Assembly: GCF_000003815.2 (NCBI RefSeq)
Contig: NC_049979.1
Location: forward strand, 28,206,249-28,270,248
Direction of reading: 5' to 3'
From: Branchiostoma floridae
Taxonomy: Eukaryota > Chordata > Leptocardii > Amphioxiformes > Branchiostomatidae
DNA: 64,000 nt
Under the pieces are notes generated by a model that did not search any database, was not told where the DNA came from, and worked only from the letters and a program-made list of their open reading frames with translations. Of this stretch, positions 35,640-48,159 are shown piece after piece (positions within the stretch are counted from its first letter, which is position 1; each line of letters begins with the position of its first letter). The translations under genes and the position numbers were made by a program.

Positions 35640-36450
35640 GGTGCTGCTTCTTGTAATCTGTCCCCTGAATGATGGTGTGTCTTCACTCAGTACGGTTCTC
35701 AGCGAGAGTCTCCAGTTTGTATGGTTGATGTCACAACGAATGATGGTGTCTCCTCTAGTTGCGAATACAGTATCTGGCGAGGAAGTCGGGTTGAAGACAT
35801 GTCCTGCCCAGCAGACAGTCGCAATGATGGGGAGCTTGGCCTGAACATGACAGCATCATTTCAGACACGACCTTGCCATTTGAGCTTCCCAAGCAGGGGA
35901 AGAATTCGACTGTCTCAAGGACTTCACCACGGAGTCGGATGTTGCTAGTGTCAGGAGGAGGATGCCCCGGAAGTCCCTGTGCGAGGATCTTTGTCTTTCC
36001 TGTGATGGAAACGTGAGACCAAAGCGGGAGTAAGCACAGTAAAGAACGTCGACAGTAGTCTGAAGAGCGTCGGCTGTATCCACAGGAGTTGCGTTGTCGT
36101 CAGCGTACTGCAGCTCCCGTACTGCGAGGAGGGTGGTGTGTCTGCGGCAGCGAAGGCGTCCGGTGTTGAGGAGGAACATATCCCTTCTTTAGACCAGTAG
36201 CGATCAGTCACCCCATCGGGGAGGGCTAGTACAAGGTTTGTGAAGTGGTCGGGACAGCCAAAGCGCCCAAGGGTTGTCCACATAGCTGGTCTTGGGACGC
36301 TGTCAAAGGCCTTTTCCGGGTCCCAAACAACAAAAAGGAGAGTTTGTCTTGTCCGCGCGATTTCGCCTGAAGCAAGCGGGCACAGCTGAATATCGTGCCT
36401 GTGGTATCACGAGATGGTCGGAATGGAACCGAACGCACCAACTTTTTCTA
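35640..36450 (-). pseudogene. Non-LTR retrotransposon reverse transcriptase fragment, frameshifted
   Basis: In order on the minus strand, in shifting frames: RDTTGTIFSCARLLQAKSRG, a degraded fingers region, LWTTLGRFGCPDHFTNLVLA, LQYADDNATPVDTADALQTT with the YADD catalytic motif, and KTKILAQG...GEVLETVEFFPCLGS. These match endonuclease-type LINE reverse transcriptases (RDTTDxIF...QLQEKCRE, YADD, VExFxYLGS). At least two frameshifts make it inactive. Confidence 0.8.
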
Positions 36451-36576
36451 TAAAAGGTTTGAAAGCTATCATATATACATACATATATATTCAGGAAGAA
36501 CCGCAGCAAAGCACGTAGATCACTGCAAAAGTTATATTCTGGCGTCAGCGTACACAAAACAAGAACAAACAGTCAG

Positions 36577-36762
36577 GTAAAAGAAGCCATCGACATGATG
36601 ATCCAGGATGGAAAATTGTCTGTGGGCGAAGAGGTAGTTCCTACTTCATACAAGAAGGTTGTCATAGAAGATGGCGAAGTAGTGCTGAAGGAGGAGCGTG
36701 TATCTGGAAGGAAAATGACGCTACAAGAAATTCAGACCAAACTGCTACAGAAGGGATACTAG
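36577..36762 (+). pseudogene. ORF fragment of an unidentified repeat-associated protein
   Basis: Open frame ending TAG at 36760-36762, with two Met at 36595 and 36598. It contains KLSVGEEVVPTSYKKVVIED and ERVSGRKMTLQEIQTKLLQK. SGRKxxLxxIxxKxL resembles the start of a protein often seen in invertebrate mobile DNA (from memory, not checked). It is followed 70 bases later by the ACAATTGTCGTGCAATAAAG 3' end (36834-36854), so it is probably a truncated retroposon. Confidence 0.35.
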
Positions 36763-36833
36763 GATATTAAGCTTTATCCTATACCTCTATTTTGTACTTT
36801 ATGTAATAGCTGTTGCCATAATTTGTACCATGT

Positions 36834-36862
36834 ACAATTGTCGTGCAATAAAGTTCTTCTAT
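36834..36862 (+). repeat. Retroposon-type 3' end
   Basis: GTACAATTGTCGTGCAATAAAG, the same terminus as at 3690-3728, here without the ATTC tail. Confidence 0.6.
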
Positions 36863-37173
36863 GCTCACAAGGTGCAGATCTAGCATCGCTGAATAACTCA
36901 ACTATGCACACTGCCAGAGAGCAGACATTGTAACAATGCAGGAGGCAGAGTGCGAGGATGTAAAGATGACTGATCTTCACGGTAGACAACCCTGCGCAGT
37001 GGGTGGAGTCAGGGGGAACAGCACCAGGGGACATATGGGTGCTCGGCAGACTGCGGGACACCCATAGATCGCTTAGTCTTCACGTCTGGCATGGTACAGG
37101 ATTTCGTACGGACCGGTACGACGATATTCAACGGGCAGCCATCTTTCACCGCCGTTACTACCTCAAGGCCTCG

Positions 37174-37713
37174 TCAATCAAACTGTTGGGGAGGAAGAGC
37201 ATAGCATGGGCACACATTGGAGTGATACGGTTTGTTTGGTAGTTTCAGTGACCGGGACTTAACGAAAGGCAACATGTGGATGCGCTTTGCAATACCGGTA
37301 CCGTTCAGAAAACCTGACTTACTGCGACGCTTGTATATTGTCGTAGAACAGATAATGTTTTGCCTTGTGTAAATCGAGCATAGTGGCAGTGGCAGGTCCC
37401 TGACCTGTTCAGGCATGACGCACCCGCCGTTCAGGGGTAGGAGGAACCCCTCATATCCCACCACATCCTTGATCGGATGTCCAGGTAGGAGATGGATACT
37501 GCAAACAACAAAACAACATCTGTCGGTCCCATTCGGAAAAAGGGGCCCATCTGAGTAGTTTAGGGGCTGTTTTTCTGCACGCAGGCTGACTAAGAGGGTG
37601 GTGGTTGTAGAAATTGGTAGATGTATGCGTGTATCCTCCCACAGAGACAAAGCAGCCTGTTCCATGGATAGCACTGCTCTCCCCTCAAGGGAAAGGGAGA
37701 TGAAAGGATCCAT
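37174..37713 (-). CDS. Unrecognised 179-aa open frame
   Basis: ATG to stop without interruption. The middle (ALSLWEDTRIHLPISTTTTL, LNYSDGPLFPNGTD) looks protein-like in composition, but I recognise no family, signal peptide or repeated motif. It could be a single exon, a transposon remnant, or chance. It ends 70 bases before the satellite array. Confidence 0.2.
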   Translation of the reverse strand: MDPFISLSLEGRAVLSMEQAALSLWEDTRIHLPISTTTTLLVSLRAEKQPLNYSDGPLFPNGTDRCCFVVCSIHLLPGHPIKDVVGYEGFLLPLNGGCVMPEQVRDLPLPLCSIYTRQNIICSTTIYKRRSKSGFLNGTGIAKRIHMLPFVKSRSLKLPNKPYHSNVCPCYALPPQQFD

Positions 37714-37780
37714 AAAGAAAGCTTACCAAATAATAGCTCCTGGCGGAAGACCCTATTTGCCTAGCAAAGTGGCCCATTAA

Positions 37781-38014
37781 TCGAGGTCGAATCCAGTGGT
37801 CGAAGGGAAAGCAAAGAGTAAATGAGGAAGCCCATGACTTTTGAGACATGGAATGCGTACGAAATATGATTTTCTTTTCAGCTCATGGAATGGAAACTTA
37901 AGTGCTCCATGACCAAAGTTTAATGAATAAGTGTATTTGTTTCTTTTCAGCTTACAGTGTGCGAGCCGAAATCTAATACACTTTCGGTCGTGGAGCACCA
38001 AAGCTTCCACCCGG
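37781..38014. repeat. Satellite block, copy 1
   Basis: TCGAGGTCGAATC ... GGAGACATGGAATGCG-type ... GAGCACCAAAGCTTCCACCC. Contains two TTTCTTTTCAG tracts and a diverged monomer (GGAAACTTAAGTGCTCCATG). Array boundary. Confidence 0.9.
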
Positions 38015-40039
38015 TTGTTTTCAACTTACCGGGTGGATGCTTAAGTGCACCTCACCCGAAGAGATAGTTTTCAACTTACCGGGCGGATGCTTAAGTGCAC
38101 CTCATCCGGAAGGATAGTTTTCAACTTACCGGTCGGATGCTTAAGTGCACCTCATCCGGAAGGATAGTTTTTAACTTACCGGTCGGATGCTTAAGTGCAT
38201 CTCACCCTAAAGGATAGTTTTCAACTTACCGGGCGGATGCTTAAGTGCACCTCACCAGAAAGGATAGTTTTCAACTTACCGGGCGAATGCTTAAGTGCAC
38301 CTCACCCGAAAGAATAGTTTTCAACTTACCGGGCGGATGCTTAAGTGCACCTCACCCGAAAGGATAGTTTTCAACTTACCGGGCGAATGCTTAAGTGCAC
38401 CTCACCCGAAAGAATAGTTTTCAACTTACCGGGCGGATGCTTAAGTGCACCTCACCCGAAAGGATAGTTTTCAACTTACCGGGCGAATGCTTAAGTGCAC
38501 CTCACCCGAAAGGATAGTTTTCAACTTACCGGGCGAATGCTTAGGTGCACCTCACCCGAAAGAATAGTTTTCAACTTACCGGGCGGATGCTTAAGTGCAC
38601 CTCATCCGGAAGGATAGTTTTTAACTTACCGGTCGGATGCTTAAGTGCACCTCATCCGGAAGGATAGTTTTTAACTTACCGGTCGGATGCTTAAGTGCAT
38701 CTCACCCTAAAGGATAGTTTTCAACTTACCGGGCGGATGCTTAAGTGCACCTCACCCAAAAGGATAGTTTTAAGCTAACCGGGCGGATGCTTAAGTGCAC
38801 CTCACCCTAAAGGATAGTTTTCAACTTACCGGGGGAATGCTTAAGTGCACCTCACCCGAAATGATAGTTTTCAAGTTACCGGGTGGGTGCTTAAGTGCAA
38901 CTCACCCAAAATCAAATAGACAGTTTTTAACTTACAGGGTGGATGCTTAAGTGCACCTCACCCGAAAGAATAGTTTTCAACTTATCGCGCGGATGCTTTT
39001 GTTCACCTCACCCGAAAGGATAGTTTTCCACTTATCGAGCGGATGCTTAAGTGCACCTTACCCAAAAGAATAGTTTTCAACTTACCGGGCGGATGCTTAA
39101 GTGTACCTCAATTTACAGGATAGTTTTCAACTTGCCAGGCGGATGCATAAGTACATCTCACCCGAAAGGATAGTTTTCAACTAACCAGGTGGATGCTTAA
39201 GTGCACCTCATCCGAAAGGATAGTTTTCCACGTACCAGGCGGATGCTTAAGTGCACTTCACCCGAAAGGATAGTTTTCCACGTACCAGGCGGATGCTTAA
39301 GTGCACCTCACCCGAAAGAATCGTTTTCAGCTAACCGGGCGGATGCTTAAGTGCACCTCACCCTAATGGATAGTTTTCAACTTACCGGGGGAATGCTTAA
39401 GTGCACCTCACCCGAAATGATAGTTTTCAAGTTACCGGGTGGGTGCTTAAGTGCAACTCACCCACAATCAAATAGACAGTTTTTAACTTACAGGGTGGAT
39501 GCTTAAGTGCACCTCACCCGAAAGAATAGTTTTCAACTTATCGCGCGGATGCTTTTGTTCACCTCACCCGAAAGGATAGTTTTCCACTTATCGAGCGGAT
39601 GCTTAAGTGCACCTTACCCAAAAGAATAGTTTTCAACTTACCGGGCGGATGCTTAAGTGTACCTCAATTTATAGGATAGTTTTCAACTTGCCAGGCGGAT
39701 GCATAAGTACATCTCACCCGAAAGGATAGTTTTCAACTAACCAGGTGGATGCTTAAGTGCACCTCATCCGAAAGGATAGTTTTCCACGTACCAGGCGGAT
39801 GCTTAAGTGCACTTCACCCGAAAGGATAGTTTTCCACGTACCAGGCGGATGCTTAAGTGCACCTCACCCGAAAGAATCGTTTTCAACTTACCGGGCGGAT
39901 GCTTAAGTGCATCTCACCCGAAAGGGAAAAGATAGTTTTCAACTAACCAGGCGGAGGCTCAAGTGTCACCCAAAAGGGTAGTTTTCAACTTACCAGGCGG
40001 ATGCTTAAGTGCACCTCACCCGAATGGATAGTTTTTACC

Positions 40040-40281
40040 TTCCAGTGGTCGAGGTCGAATCTAGTGGTCGATGAGAAAGCAAAAATAAGATGAGAAAGGC
40101 CCTTTGGAGACATGGAATGCGTACGAAATATGATTTTCTTTTCAGCTTGGGGAATGGAAAGTTAAGTGCTCCATTACCAACATCTAAGGAATTAGTGCTT
40201 TTGTTTCTTTTCAGCTTACAGTGTGCCAGCCGAAATCTAATACACTTTCGGTCGTGGAGCACTAAAGCTTCCATCCGGTTG
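40040..40281. repeat. Satellite block, copy 2
   Basis: Apparently identical to copy 4 (offset 2849). Confidence 0.9.
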
Positions 40282-40491
40282 TTTTCAACTTACCGGGTGG
40301 ATGCTTCTGTGCACCTCACCCGAAAGGATAGTTTTCAACTTACCAGGCGGATGCTGAAGTGTCACCCGAAAGGGTAGTTTTCAACTGACCGGGCGGATGC
40401 TTAAGTGCATCTCACCCGAAAGGATAGTTTTCAACTAATCGGACATGCGGTCGTATGGTTTAGTGCACCTTGCCCGAATGGATAGTTTTTA

Positions 40492-40734
40492 TCTTTCAGT
40501 GATCGAGGTTGAATCTGTTGTCGAGGAGAAAGCAAAAAGGACATGAGGAAGCCCATTTGGAGACATGGAATACGTACGAAATACGATTTCCTTTTCAGCT
40601 GATGGAATGTAAAGTTAAGTGATCCATTACCAAAATTCAAGTAATTAGTGCATTTGTTTCCTTTCAGCTTACAGTGTGCGAGCCGAAATCTAATACACTT
40701 TCGGCCGTGGAGCACTAAAGCTTCCATCCGATTG
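40492..40734. repeat. Satellite block, copy 3
   Basis: 452 bp after copy 2; the same pair spacing recurs for copies 4 and 5. Lacks the GTCGAATC pair seen in the other type (GATCGAGGTTGAATCTGTTG). Confidence 0.9.
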
Positions 40735-41151
40735 TTTTCAACTTACCGGGCGGATGCTTAAGTGCACCTCACCCGAAAGGATAGTCTTTAACTTACCGGG
40801 CGGATGCTTAAGTGCACCTCACCCGAAAGGATAATTTTCAACTTACTGGGCGGATGCTTAAGTGCACCTCACCCGAAAGGATAGTCTTTAACTTACCGGG
40901 CGGATGCTTAAGTGCACCTCACCCGAAAGGATAATTTTCAACTTACCGGGCGGATGCTTAAGTGCACCTCACCCGAAAGGATAGTCTTTAACTTACCGGG
41001 CGGATGCTTAAGTGCACCTCACCCGAAAGGATAATTTTCAACTTACCGGGCGGATGCTTAAGTGCACCTCACCCGAAAGGATAATTTTCAACTTACCGGG
41101 CGGATGCTTAAGTGCACCTCACCCGAAAGGATAGTCTTTAACTTACAGGGC

Positions 41152-41251
41152 NNNNNNNNNNNNNNNNNNNNNNNNNNNNNNNNNNNNNNNNNNNNNNNNN
41201 NNNNNNNNNNNNNNNNNNNNNNNNNNNNNNNNNNNNNNNNNNNNNNNNNNN
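41152..41251. other. Assembly gap (100 N)
   Basis: Exactly 100 N inside the satellite, the usual placeholder for unknown length. Confidence 1.
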
Positions 41252-42888
41252 AAGTGTCACCCGAAAGGATAGTTTTCAACTTACCGGGTAGATGCTTATG
41301 TGCACCTCACCCGAAAGGATCGTTTTCAACTTACCAGGCGGATGCATAAGTGGACCTCACCCGAAAGGATCGTTTTCAACTTACAAGGCGGATGCTTAAG
41401 TGCAGCTCACCCGAAAGGATCGTTTTCAACTTACCAGGCGGATGCTTAAGTGCACCTCACCCGAAAGGATAGTTTTCAACTTACCGGGCGAATGCTTAAG
41501 TGCACCTCACCCGAAAGGATAGTTTTCAACTTACTGGGCGGATGCTTAAGTGCACCTCACCCGAAGAGATAGTTTTCAACTTACCGGGCGGATGCTTAAG
41601 TGCACCTCACCCGAAAGAATAGTTTTCAACTTACCGGGCGAATGCTTAAGTGCACCTCATCCGGAAGGATAGTTTTCAACTTACCGGTCGGATGCTTAAG
41701 TGCACCTCATCCGGAAGGATAGTTTTTAACTTACCGGTCGGATGCTTAAGTGCATCTCACCCTAAAGGATAGTTTTCAACTTACCGGGCGGATGCTTAAG
41801 TGCACCTCACCCGAAAGGATAGTTTTCAACTTACCGGGTGGATGCTTAAGTGCACCTCACCCGAAAGGATAGTTTTCAACTTACCAGGCGGATGCATAAG
41901 TGCACCTCACCCGAAAGGATAGTTTTCAACTTACAGGGCGGATGCTTAAGTGCACCTCACCCGAAAGGATAGTTTTCAACTTACCGGGCGGATGCTTAAG
42001 TGCACCTCACCCGAAAGGATAGTTTTCAACTTACCGGGCGAATGCTTAAGTGCACCTCACCCGAAAGGATAGTTTTCAACTTACTGGGCGGATGCTTAAG
42101 TGCACCTCATCCGGAAGGATAGTTTTTAACTTACCGGTCGGATGCTTAAGTGCATCTCACCCTAAAGGATAGTTTTCAACTTACAAGGCGGATGCTTAAG
42201 TGCACCTCACCCTAAAGGATAGTTTTCAACTTACCGGGGGAATGCTTAAGTGCACCTCACCCGAAATGATAGTTTTCAAGTTACCGGGTGGGTGCTTAAG
42301 TGCAACTCACCCAAAATCAAATAGACAGTTTTTAACTTACAGGGTGGATGCTTAAGTGCACCTCACCCGAAAGAATAGTTTTCAACTTATCGCGCGGATG
42401 CTTTTGTTCACCTCACCCGAAAGGATAGTTTTCCACTTATCGAGCGGATGCTTAAGTGCACCTTACCCAAAAGAATAGTTTTCAACTTACCGGGCGGATG
42501 CTTAAGTGTACCTCAATTTATAGGATAGTTTTCAACTTGCCAGGCGGATGCATAAGTACATCTCACCCGAAAGGATAGTTTTCAACTAACCAGGTGGATG
42601 CTTAAGTGCACCTCATCCGAAAGGATAGTTTTCCACGTACCAGGCGGATGCTTAAGTGCACTTCACCCGAAAGGATAGTTTTCCACGTACCAGGCGGATG
42701 CTTAAGTGCACCTCACCCGAAAGAATCGTTTTCAACTTACCGGGCGGATGCTTAAGTGCATCTCACCCGAAAGGGAAAAGATAGTTTTCAACTAACCAGG
42801 CGGAGGCTCAAGTGTCACCCAAAAGGGTAGTTTTCAACTTACCAGGCGGATGCTTAAGTGCACCTCACCCGAATGGATAGTTTTTACC

Positions 42889-43130
42889 TTCCAGTGGTCG
42901 AGGTCGAATCTAGTGGTCGATGAGAAAGCAAAAATAAGATGAGAAAGGCCCTTTGGAGACATGGAATGCGTACGAAATATGATTTTCTTTTCAGCTTGGG
43001 GAATGGAAAGTTAAGTGCTCCATTACCAACATCTAAGGAATTAGTGCTTTTGTTTCTTTTCAGCTTACAGTGTGCCAGCCGAAATCTAATACACTTTCGG
43101 TCGTGGAGCACTAAAGCTTCCATCCGGTTG
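42889..43130. repeat. Satellite block, copy 4
   Basis: Same sequence as copy 2. Confidence 0.9.
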
Positions 43131-43340
43131 TTTTCAACTTACCGGGTGGATGCTTCTGTGCACCTCACCCGAAAGGATAGTTTTCAACTTACCAGGCGGA
43201 TGCTGAAGTGTCACCCGAAAGGGTAGTTTTCAACTGACCGGGCGGATGCTTAAGTGCATCTCACCCGAAAGGATAGTTTTCAACTAATCGGACATGCGGT
43301 CGTATGGTTTAGTGCACCTTGCCCGAATGGATAGTTTTTA

Positions 43341-43583
43341 TCTTTCAGTGATCGAGGTTGAATCTGTTGTCGAGGAGAAAGCAAAAAGGACATGAGGAAG
43401 CCCATTTGGAGACATGGAATACGTACGAAATACGATTTCCTTTTCAGCTGATGGAATGTAAAGTTAAGTGATCCATTACCAAAATTCAAGTAATTAGTGC
43501 ATTTGTTTCCTTTCAGCTTACAGTGTGCGAGCCGAAATCTAATACACTTTCGGCCGTGGAGCACTAAAGCTTCCATCCGATTG
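43341..43583. repeat. Satellite block, copy 5
   Basis: Same sequence as copy 3. Confidence 0.9.
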
Positions 43584-44843
43584 TTTTCAACTTACCGGGC
43601 GGATGCTTAAGTGCACCTCACCCGAAAGGATAGTCTTTAACTTACCGGGCGGATGCTTAAGTGCACCTCACCCGAAAGGATAATTTTCAACTTACTGGGC
43701 GGATGCTTAAGTGCACCTCACCCGAAAGGATAGTCTTTAACTTACCGGGCGGATGCTTAAGTGCACCTCACCCGAAAGGATAATTTTCAACTTACCGGGC
43801 GGATGCTTAAGTGCACCTCACCCGAAAGGATAGTCTTTAACTTACCGGGCGGATGCTTAAGTGCACCTCACCCGAAAGGATAATTTTCAACTTACCGGGC
43901 GGATGCTTAAGTGCACCTCACCCGAAAGGATAGTCTTTAACTTACTGGGCGGATGCTTAAGTGTCACCCGAAAGGATAGTTTTCAACTTACTGGGCGGAT
44001 GCTTAAGTGCACCCCACCCGAAAGGATACTTTTCAACTTACTGGGCGGATGCTTAAGTGCACCCCACCCGAAAGGATACTTTTCAACTTACTGGGCGGAT
44101 GCTTAAGTGCACCTCACCCGAAAGGATAATTTTCAACTTACTGGGCGGATGCTTAAGTGCACCTCACCCGAAAGGATAATTTTCAACTTACTGGGCGGAT
44201 GCTTAAGTGCATCTGACCCGAAAGGATAATTTTCAACTTACTGGGCGGATGCTTAAGTGCACCTCACCCGAAAGGATAATTTTCAACTTACTGGGCGGAT
44301 GCTTAAGTGCACCTCACCCGAAAGGATAATTTTCAACTTACTGGGCGGATGCTTAAGTGCACCTCACCCGAAAGGATAATTTTCAACTTACTGGGCGGAT
44401 GCTTAAGTGCACCTCACCCGAAAGGATAATTTTCAACTTACTGGGCGGATGCTTAAGTGCACCTCACCCGAAAGGATAATTTTCAACTTACTGGGCGGAT
44501 GCTTAAGTGCATCTGACCCGAAAGGATAATTTTCAACTTACTGGGCGGATGCTTAAGTGCACCTCACCCGAAAGGATAATTTTCAACTTACTGGGCGGAT
44601 GCTTAAGTGCATCTGACCCGAAAGGATAATTTTCAACTTACTGGGCGGATGCTTAAGTGCACCTCACCCGAAAGGATAATTTTCAACTTACTGGGCGGAT
44701 GCTTAAGTGCATCTGACCCGAAAGGATACTTTTCAACTTACCAGGCGGATGCTTAAGTGCACCCCACCCGAAATGATATTTTTCGACTAATCGGCCATGC
44801 GGCCGGATGCTTTAGCGCACCTTACCCGAATGAAAAGTTATTA

Positions 44844-45088
44844 CCTTCCAGTGGTCGAGGTCGAATCTAGTTGTGGAGAAGAAAGCAAAAAGAAGATGAG
44901 GAAGCCCATTTGGAGACATGGAATACGTACGAAACATGATTTTCTTTTCAGCTTATGGATTTGGAAAGTTAAGTGCTCCATTACCAAAATTTAAGGAATT
45001 AGTGCTTTTGTTTCTTTTCAGCTTACAGTGTGCGAGCCGAAATCTAATACACTTTCGGCCGTGGAGCACCAAAGCTTCCACCCGGTTG
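44844..45088. repeat. Satellite block, copy 6
   Basis: Type of copies 1, 2, 4 and 8 (CTTCCAGTGGTCGAGGTCG), preceded by a TAATCGGCCATGCGGCCGG junction also found before copy 8. Confidence 0.9.
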
Positions 45089-45349
45089 TTTTCAACTTAC
45101 CGGGTGGATGCTTCTGTGCACCTCACCCGAAAGGATAATTTTCAACTTACCGGGCGGATGCTTAAGTGCACATCACCCAAAAAGATAGTTTTCAACTAAC
45201 CAGGCGGATGCTGAAGTGTCACCCGAAAGGGTAGTTTTCAACTGACCGGGCGGATGCTTAAGTGCATCTCACCCGAAAGGATAGTTTTCAACTAATCGGA
45301 CATGCGGTCGTATGGTTTAGTGCACCTTGCCCGAATGGATAGTTTTTAT

Positions 45350-45592
45350 CTTTCAGTGATCGAGGTTGAATCTGTTGGTCGAGGAGAAAGCAAAAAGGAC
45401 ATGAGGAAGCCCATTTGGAGACATGGCATACGTACGAAATATAATTTCCTTTTCAGCTGATGGAATGTAAAGTTAAGTGATCCATTACCAAAATTCAAGT
45501 AATTAGTGCATTTGTTTCCTTTCAGCTTACAGTGTGCGAGCCGAAATCTAATACACTTTCGGCCGTGGAGCACTAAAGCTTCCATCCGATTG
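45350..45592. repeat. Satellite block, copy 7
   Basis: Type of copies 3 and 5, preceded by the same TAATCGGACATGCGGTCGTA junction. Confidence 0.9.
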
Positions 45593-46941
45593 TTTTCAAC
45601 TTACTGGGCGGATGCTTAAGTGCACCTCACCCGAAAGGATAGTCTTTAACTTACCGGGCGGATGCTTAAGTGTCACCCGAAAGGATAATTTTCAACTTTC
45701 CAGGCGGATGCTTAAGTGCACCTCACCCGAAAGGATAATTTTCAACTTACCGGGCGGATGCTTAAGTGCACCTCACCCGAAAGGATAATTTTCAACTTAC
45801 TGGGCGGATGCTTAAGTGCATCTCACCCGAAAGGATAATTTTCAACTTTACAGGCGGATGCTTAGGTGCACCCCACCCGAAAGGATAGTTTTCAACTTAC
45901 CGGGCGGATGCTTAAGTGCACCTCACCCGAAAGGATAATTTTCAACTTACTGGGCGGATGCTTAAGTGCATCTCACACGAAAGGATAGTTTTCAACTTAC
46001 AGGGCGAATGCTTGGGTGCACCTCACCCTAAATGATAGTTTTCAACTTACCGGGTAGATGCTTATGTGCACCTCACCCGAAAGGATCGTTTTCAACTTAC
46101 AAGGCGGATGCTTAAGTGCATCTCACCCGAAAGGATCGTTTTCAACTTACCAGGCGGATGCTTAAGTGCACCTCACCCGAAAGGATAGTTTTCAACTTAC
46201 CGGGCGGATGCTTAAGTGTCACCCGAAAGGATAGATTTCAACTTACTGGGCGAATGCTTAAGTGCACCTCACCCGAAAGGATAGTTTTCAACTTACAGGG
46301 CGGATGCTTAAGTGCACCTCACCTGAAAGGATAGTTTTAAATTACCGGGCGGATGCTTAAGTGCACCTCACCCGAAAGGACAGCTTTTAACTTACCAGGC
46401 GGATGTTTTAGTGCATCTTACCCGAAAGGGTAGTTTTCAACTTACTTGGAGCATGCGTAAGCACCTCATCCGAAAGGATAGTTTTCAACTTACTGGGCGG
46501 ATGCTTAAGTGCACCTCACCCGAATGGATAGTTTTCAACTTACCGGGCGGATGCTTAAGTGTCACCCGAAAGGATAGATTTCAACTTTCCAGGCGGATGC
46601 TTAAGTGCGTCTCACCCGAAAGAATAATTTTCAATTTACTGGGCGGATGCTTAAGTGCATCTGACCCGAAAGGATAGTTTTCAACTTACCGGGCGGATGC
46701 TTAAGTGCACCTCACCCGAAAGGATAATTTTCAACTTACTGGGCGGATGCTTAAGTGCATCTCACCCGAATGGATAATTTTCAACTTACTGGGCGGATGC
46801 TTAAGTGCACCTCACCCGAAAGGATAATTTTCAACTTACCAGGCGGATGCTTAAGTGCACCTCACCCGAAATGATATTTTTTGACTAATCGGCCATGCGG
46901 CCGGATGCTTTAGCGCACCTTACCCGAATGAAAAGTTTTTA

Positions 46942-47185
46942 CCTTCCAGTGGTCGAGGTCGAATCTAGTGGTGGAGGAGAAAGCAAAAAGAAGATGAGGA
47001 AGCCCATTTGGAGACATGGAATGCGTACGAAATATGATTTTCTTTTCAGCTTATGGAATGGAAACTTAAGTGCTTTATTACAAAAATTTAAGGAATTGGT
47101 GCAGTTGTTTCTTTTCAGCTTACAGTGTGCCAGCCGAAATCTTATGCACTTTCGGCCGTGGAGCACAAAAGCTTCCATCCGGTTG
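46942..47185. repeat. Satellite block, copy 8
   Basis: Type of copies 1, 2, 4 and 6, more diverged. A further 750 bp of degenerate monomers follows to the array end. Confidence 0.9.
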
Positions 47186-48159
47186 TTTTCAACTTACCGG
47201 GTGGATGCCTTTTTTCACCTCACCCGAAAGGATAGTTTTCAACTTATCGCACAGATGCTTTTGTTCACCTCACCCGAAAGGATAGTTTTCCACTTATCGA
47301 GCGGATGCTTAAGTGCACCTTACCCAAAAGAATAGTTTTCAACTTACCGGGCGGATGCTTAAGAACATCTCACCCGAAAGGATAGTTTTCAACTAACCAG
47401 GTGGATGCTTAAGTGCATCTCACCCGAAAGGATAGTTTTCCACTTACCAGGCGGATGCTTAAGTGCACCTCACCCGAAAGAATCGTTTTCAACTTACCGG
47501 GCGGATGCTTAAGTGCACCTCATCCGAAGGATAGTTTTCAACTTACCGGGCGGATGCTTAAGTGCACCTCACCCGAAAGAATAGATTTCAACTTACCGGG
47601 CGGATGCATAAGTGTCACCCGAAAAGATTGTTTTCAACTTATCGAGCGGATGCTTAAGTGCATCTTACCCGAAAGAATAGTTTTCAAGTTTCCGTGTGGA
47701 TGCTTATACACCTCACCCGAAAGGATAATCTTTAATTTACCATTCGGATGCTTAAGTGAACCTCAGCCGGAAGGATAATTTTCATCTTAACGGGCGGATG
47801 CTTAAGTGCACCTCACCCGAAAGGATAGATTTCAACTTACCGGGTGGATGCTTAAGTATACCTCACTCGAAAGGATTGTTTTCAACAACTTAAAGTGGGG
47901 ATGCTTAAGTGCACCTCACCCGGTTTTGCAAAGATAGGAACTTCTTCAACTTACCTTTGAAAACACCAACCCATTACTAAATGTATTCAGGAACCATTCT
48001 ACTAAATGAGTTTGTCTTCGCGCACTATAGCACTGCGCACTAGACTCATATTTTCATGACGACCTGCAGTATATACTAGTAATAGGTTGTATTGTACTCG
48101 CCTGTTTACGATTCGTGCTCAGGAGCAGCTTTTATAAGCTATTAAGACTGAAGCAATGT

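Larger units (their letters stand above)
37781..47935. repeat. 10-kb satellite array of 50-bp monomers with higher-order structure
   Basis: The monomer is GTTTTCAACTTACCGGGCGG + ATGCTTAAGTGCACCTCACC + CGAAAGGATA (50 bp), roughly 160 copies, each with a CTTAAG palindrome. Variants (TTACTGGG, ATAATTTT, ATAGTCTTT, AAGTGTCACCC shortened units) occur in runs, as expected from local amplification. Eight copies of an approx. 242-bp block break the array. Stops at monomer joints limit open frames, so it is not a coding repeat. Confidence 0.97.

Noticed and set aside
37777-47178. 79-aa minus-strand frame (MEALVLHDRKCIRFRLAHCK...) repeated in most satellite blocks
   Set aside because: Between blocks 2 and 8 most base differences I counted change the residue, and the C-terminus differs between block types. 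The frame survives because blocks are amplified copies.
38015-47935. CRISPR-like look of regular 50-bp repeats
   Set aside because: No unique spacers: the whole 50 bp is repeat, and the context is eukaryotic.
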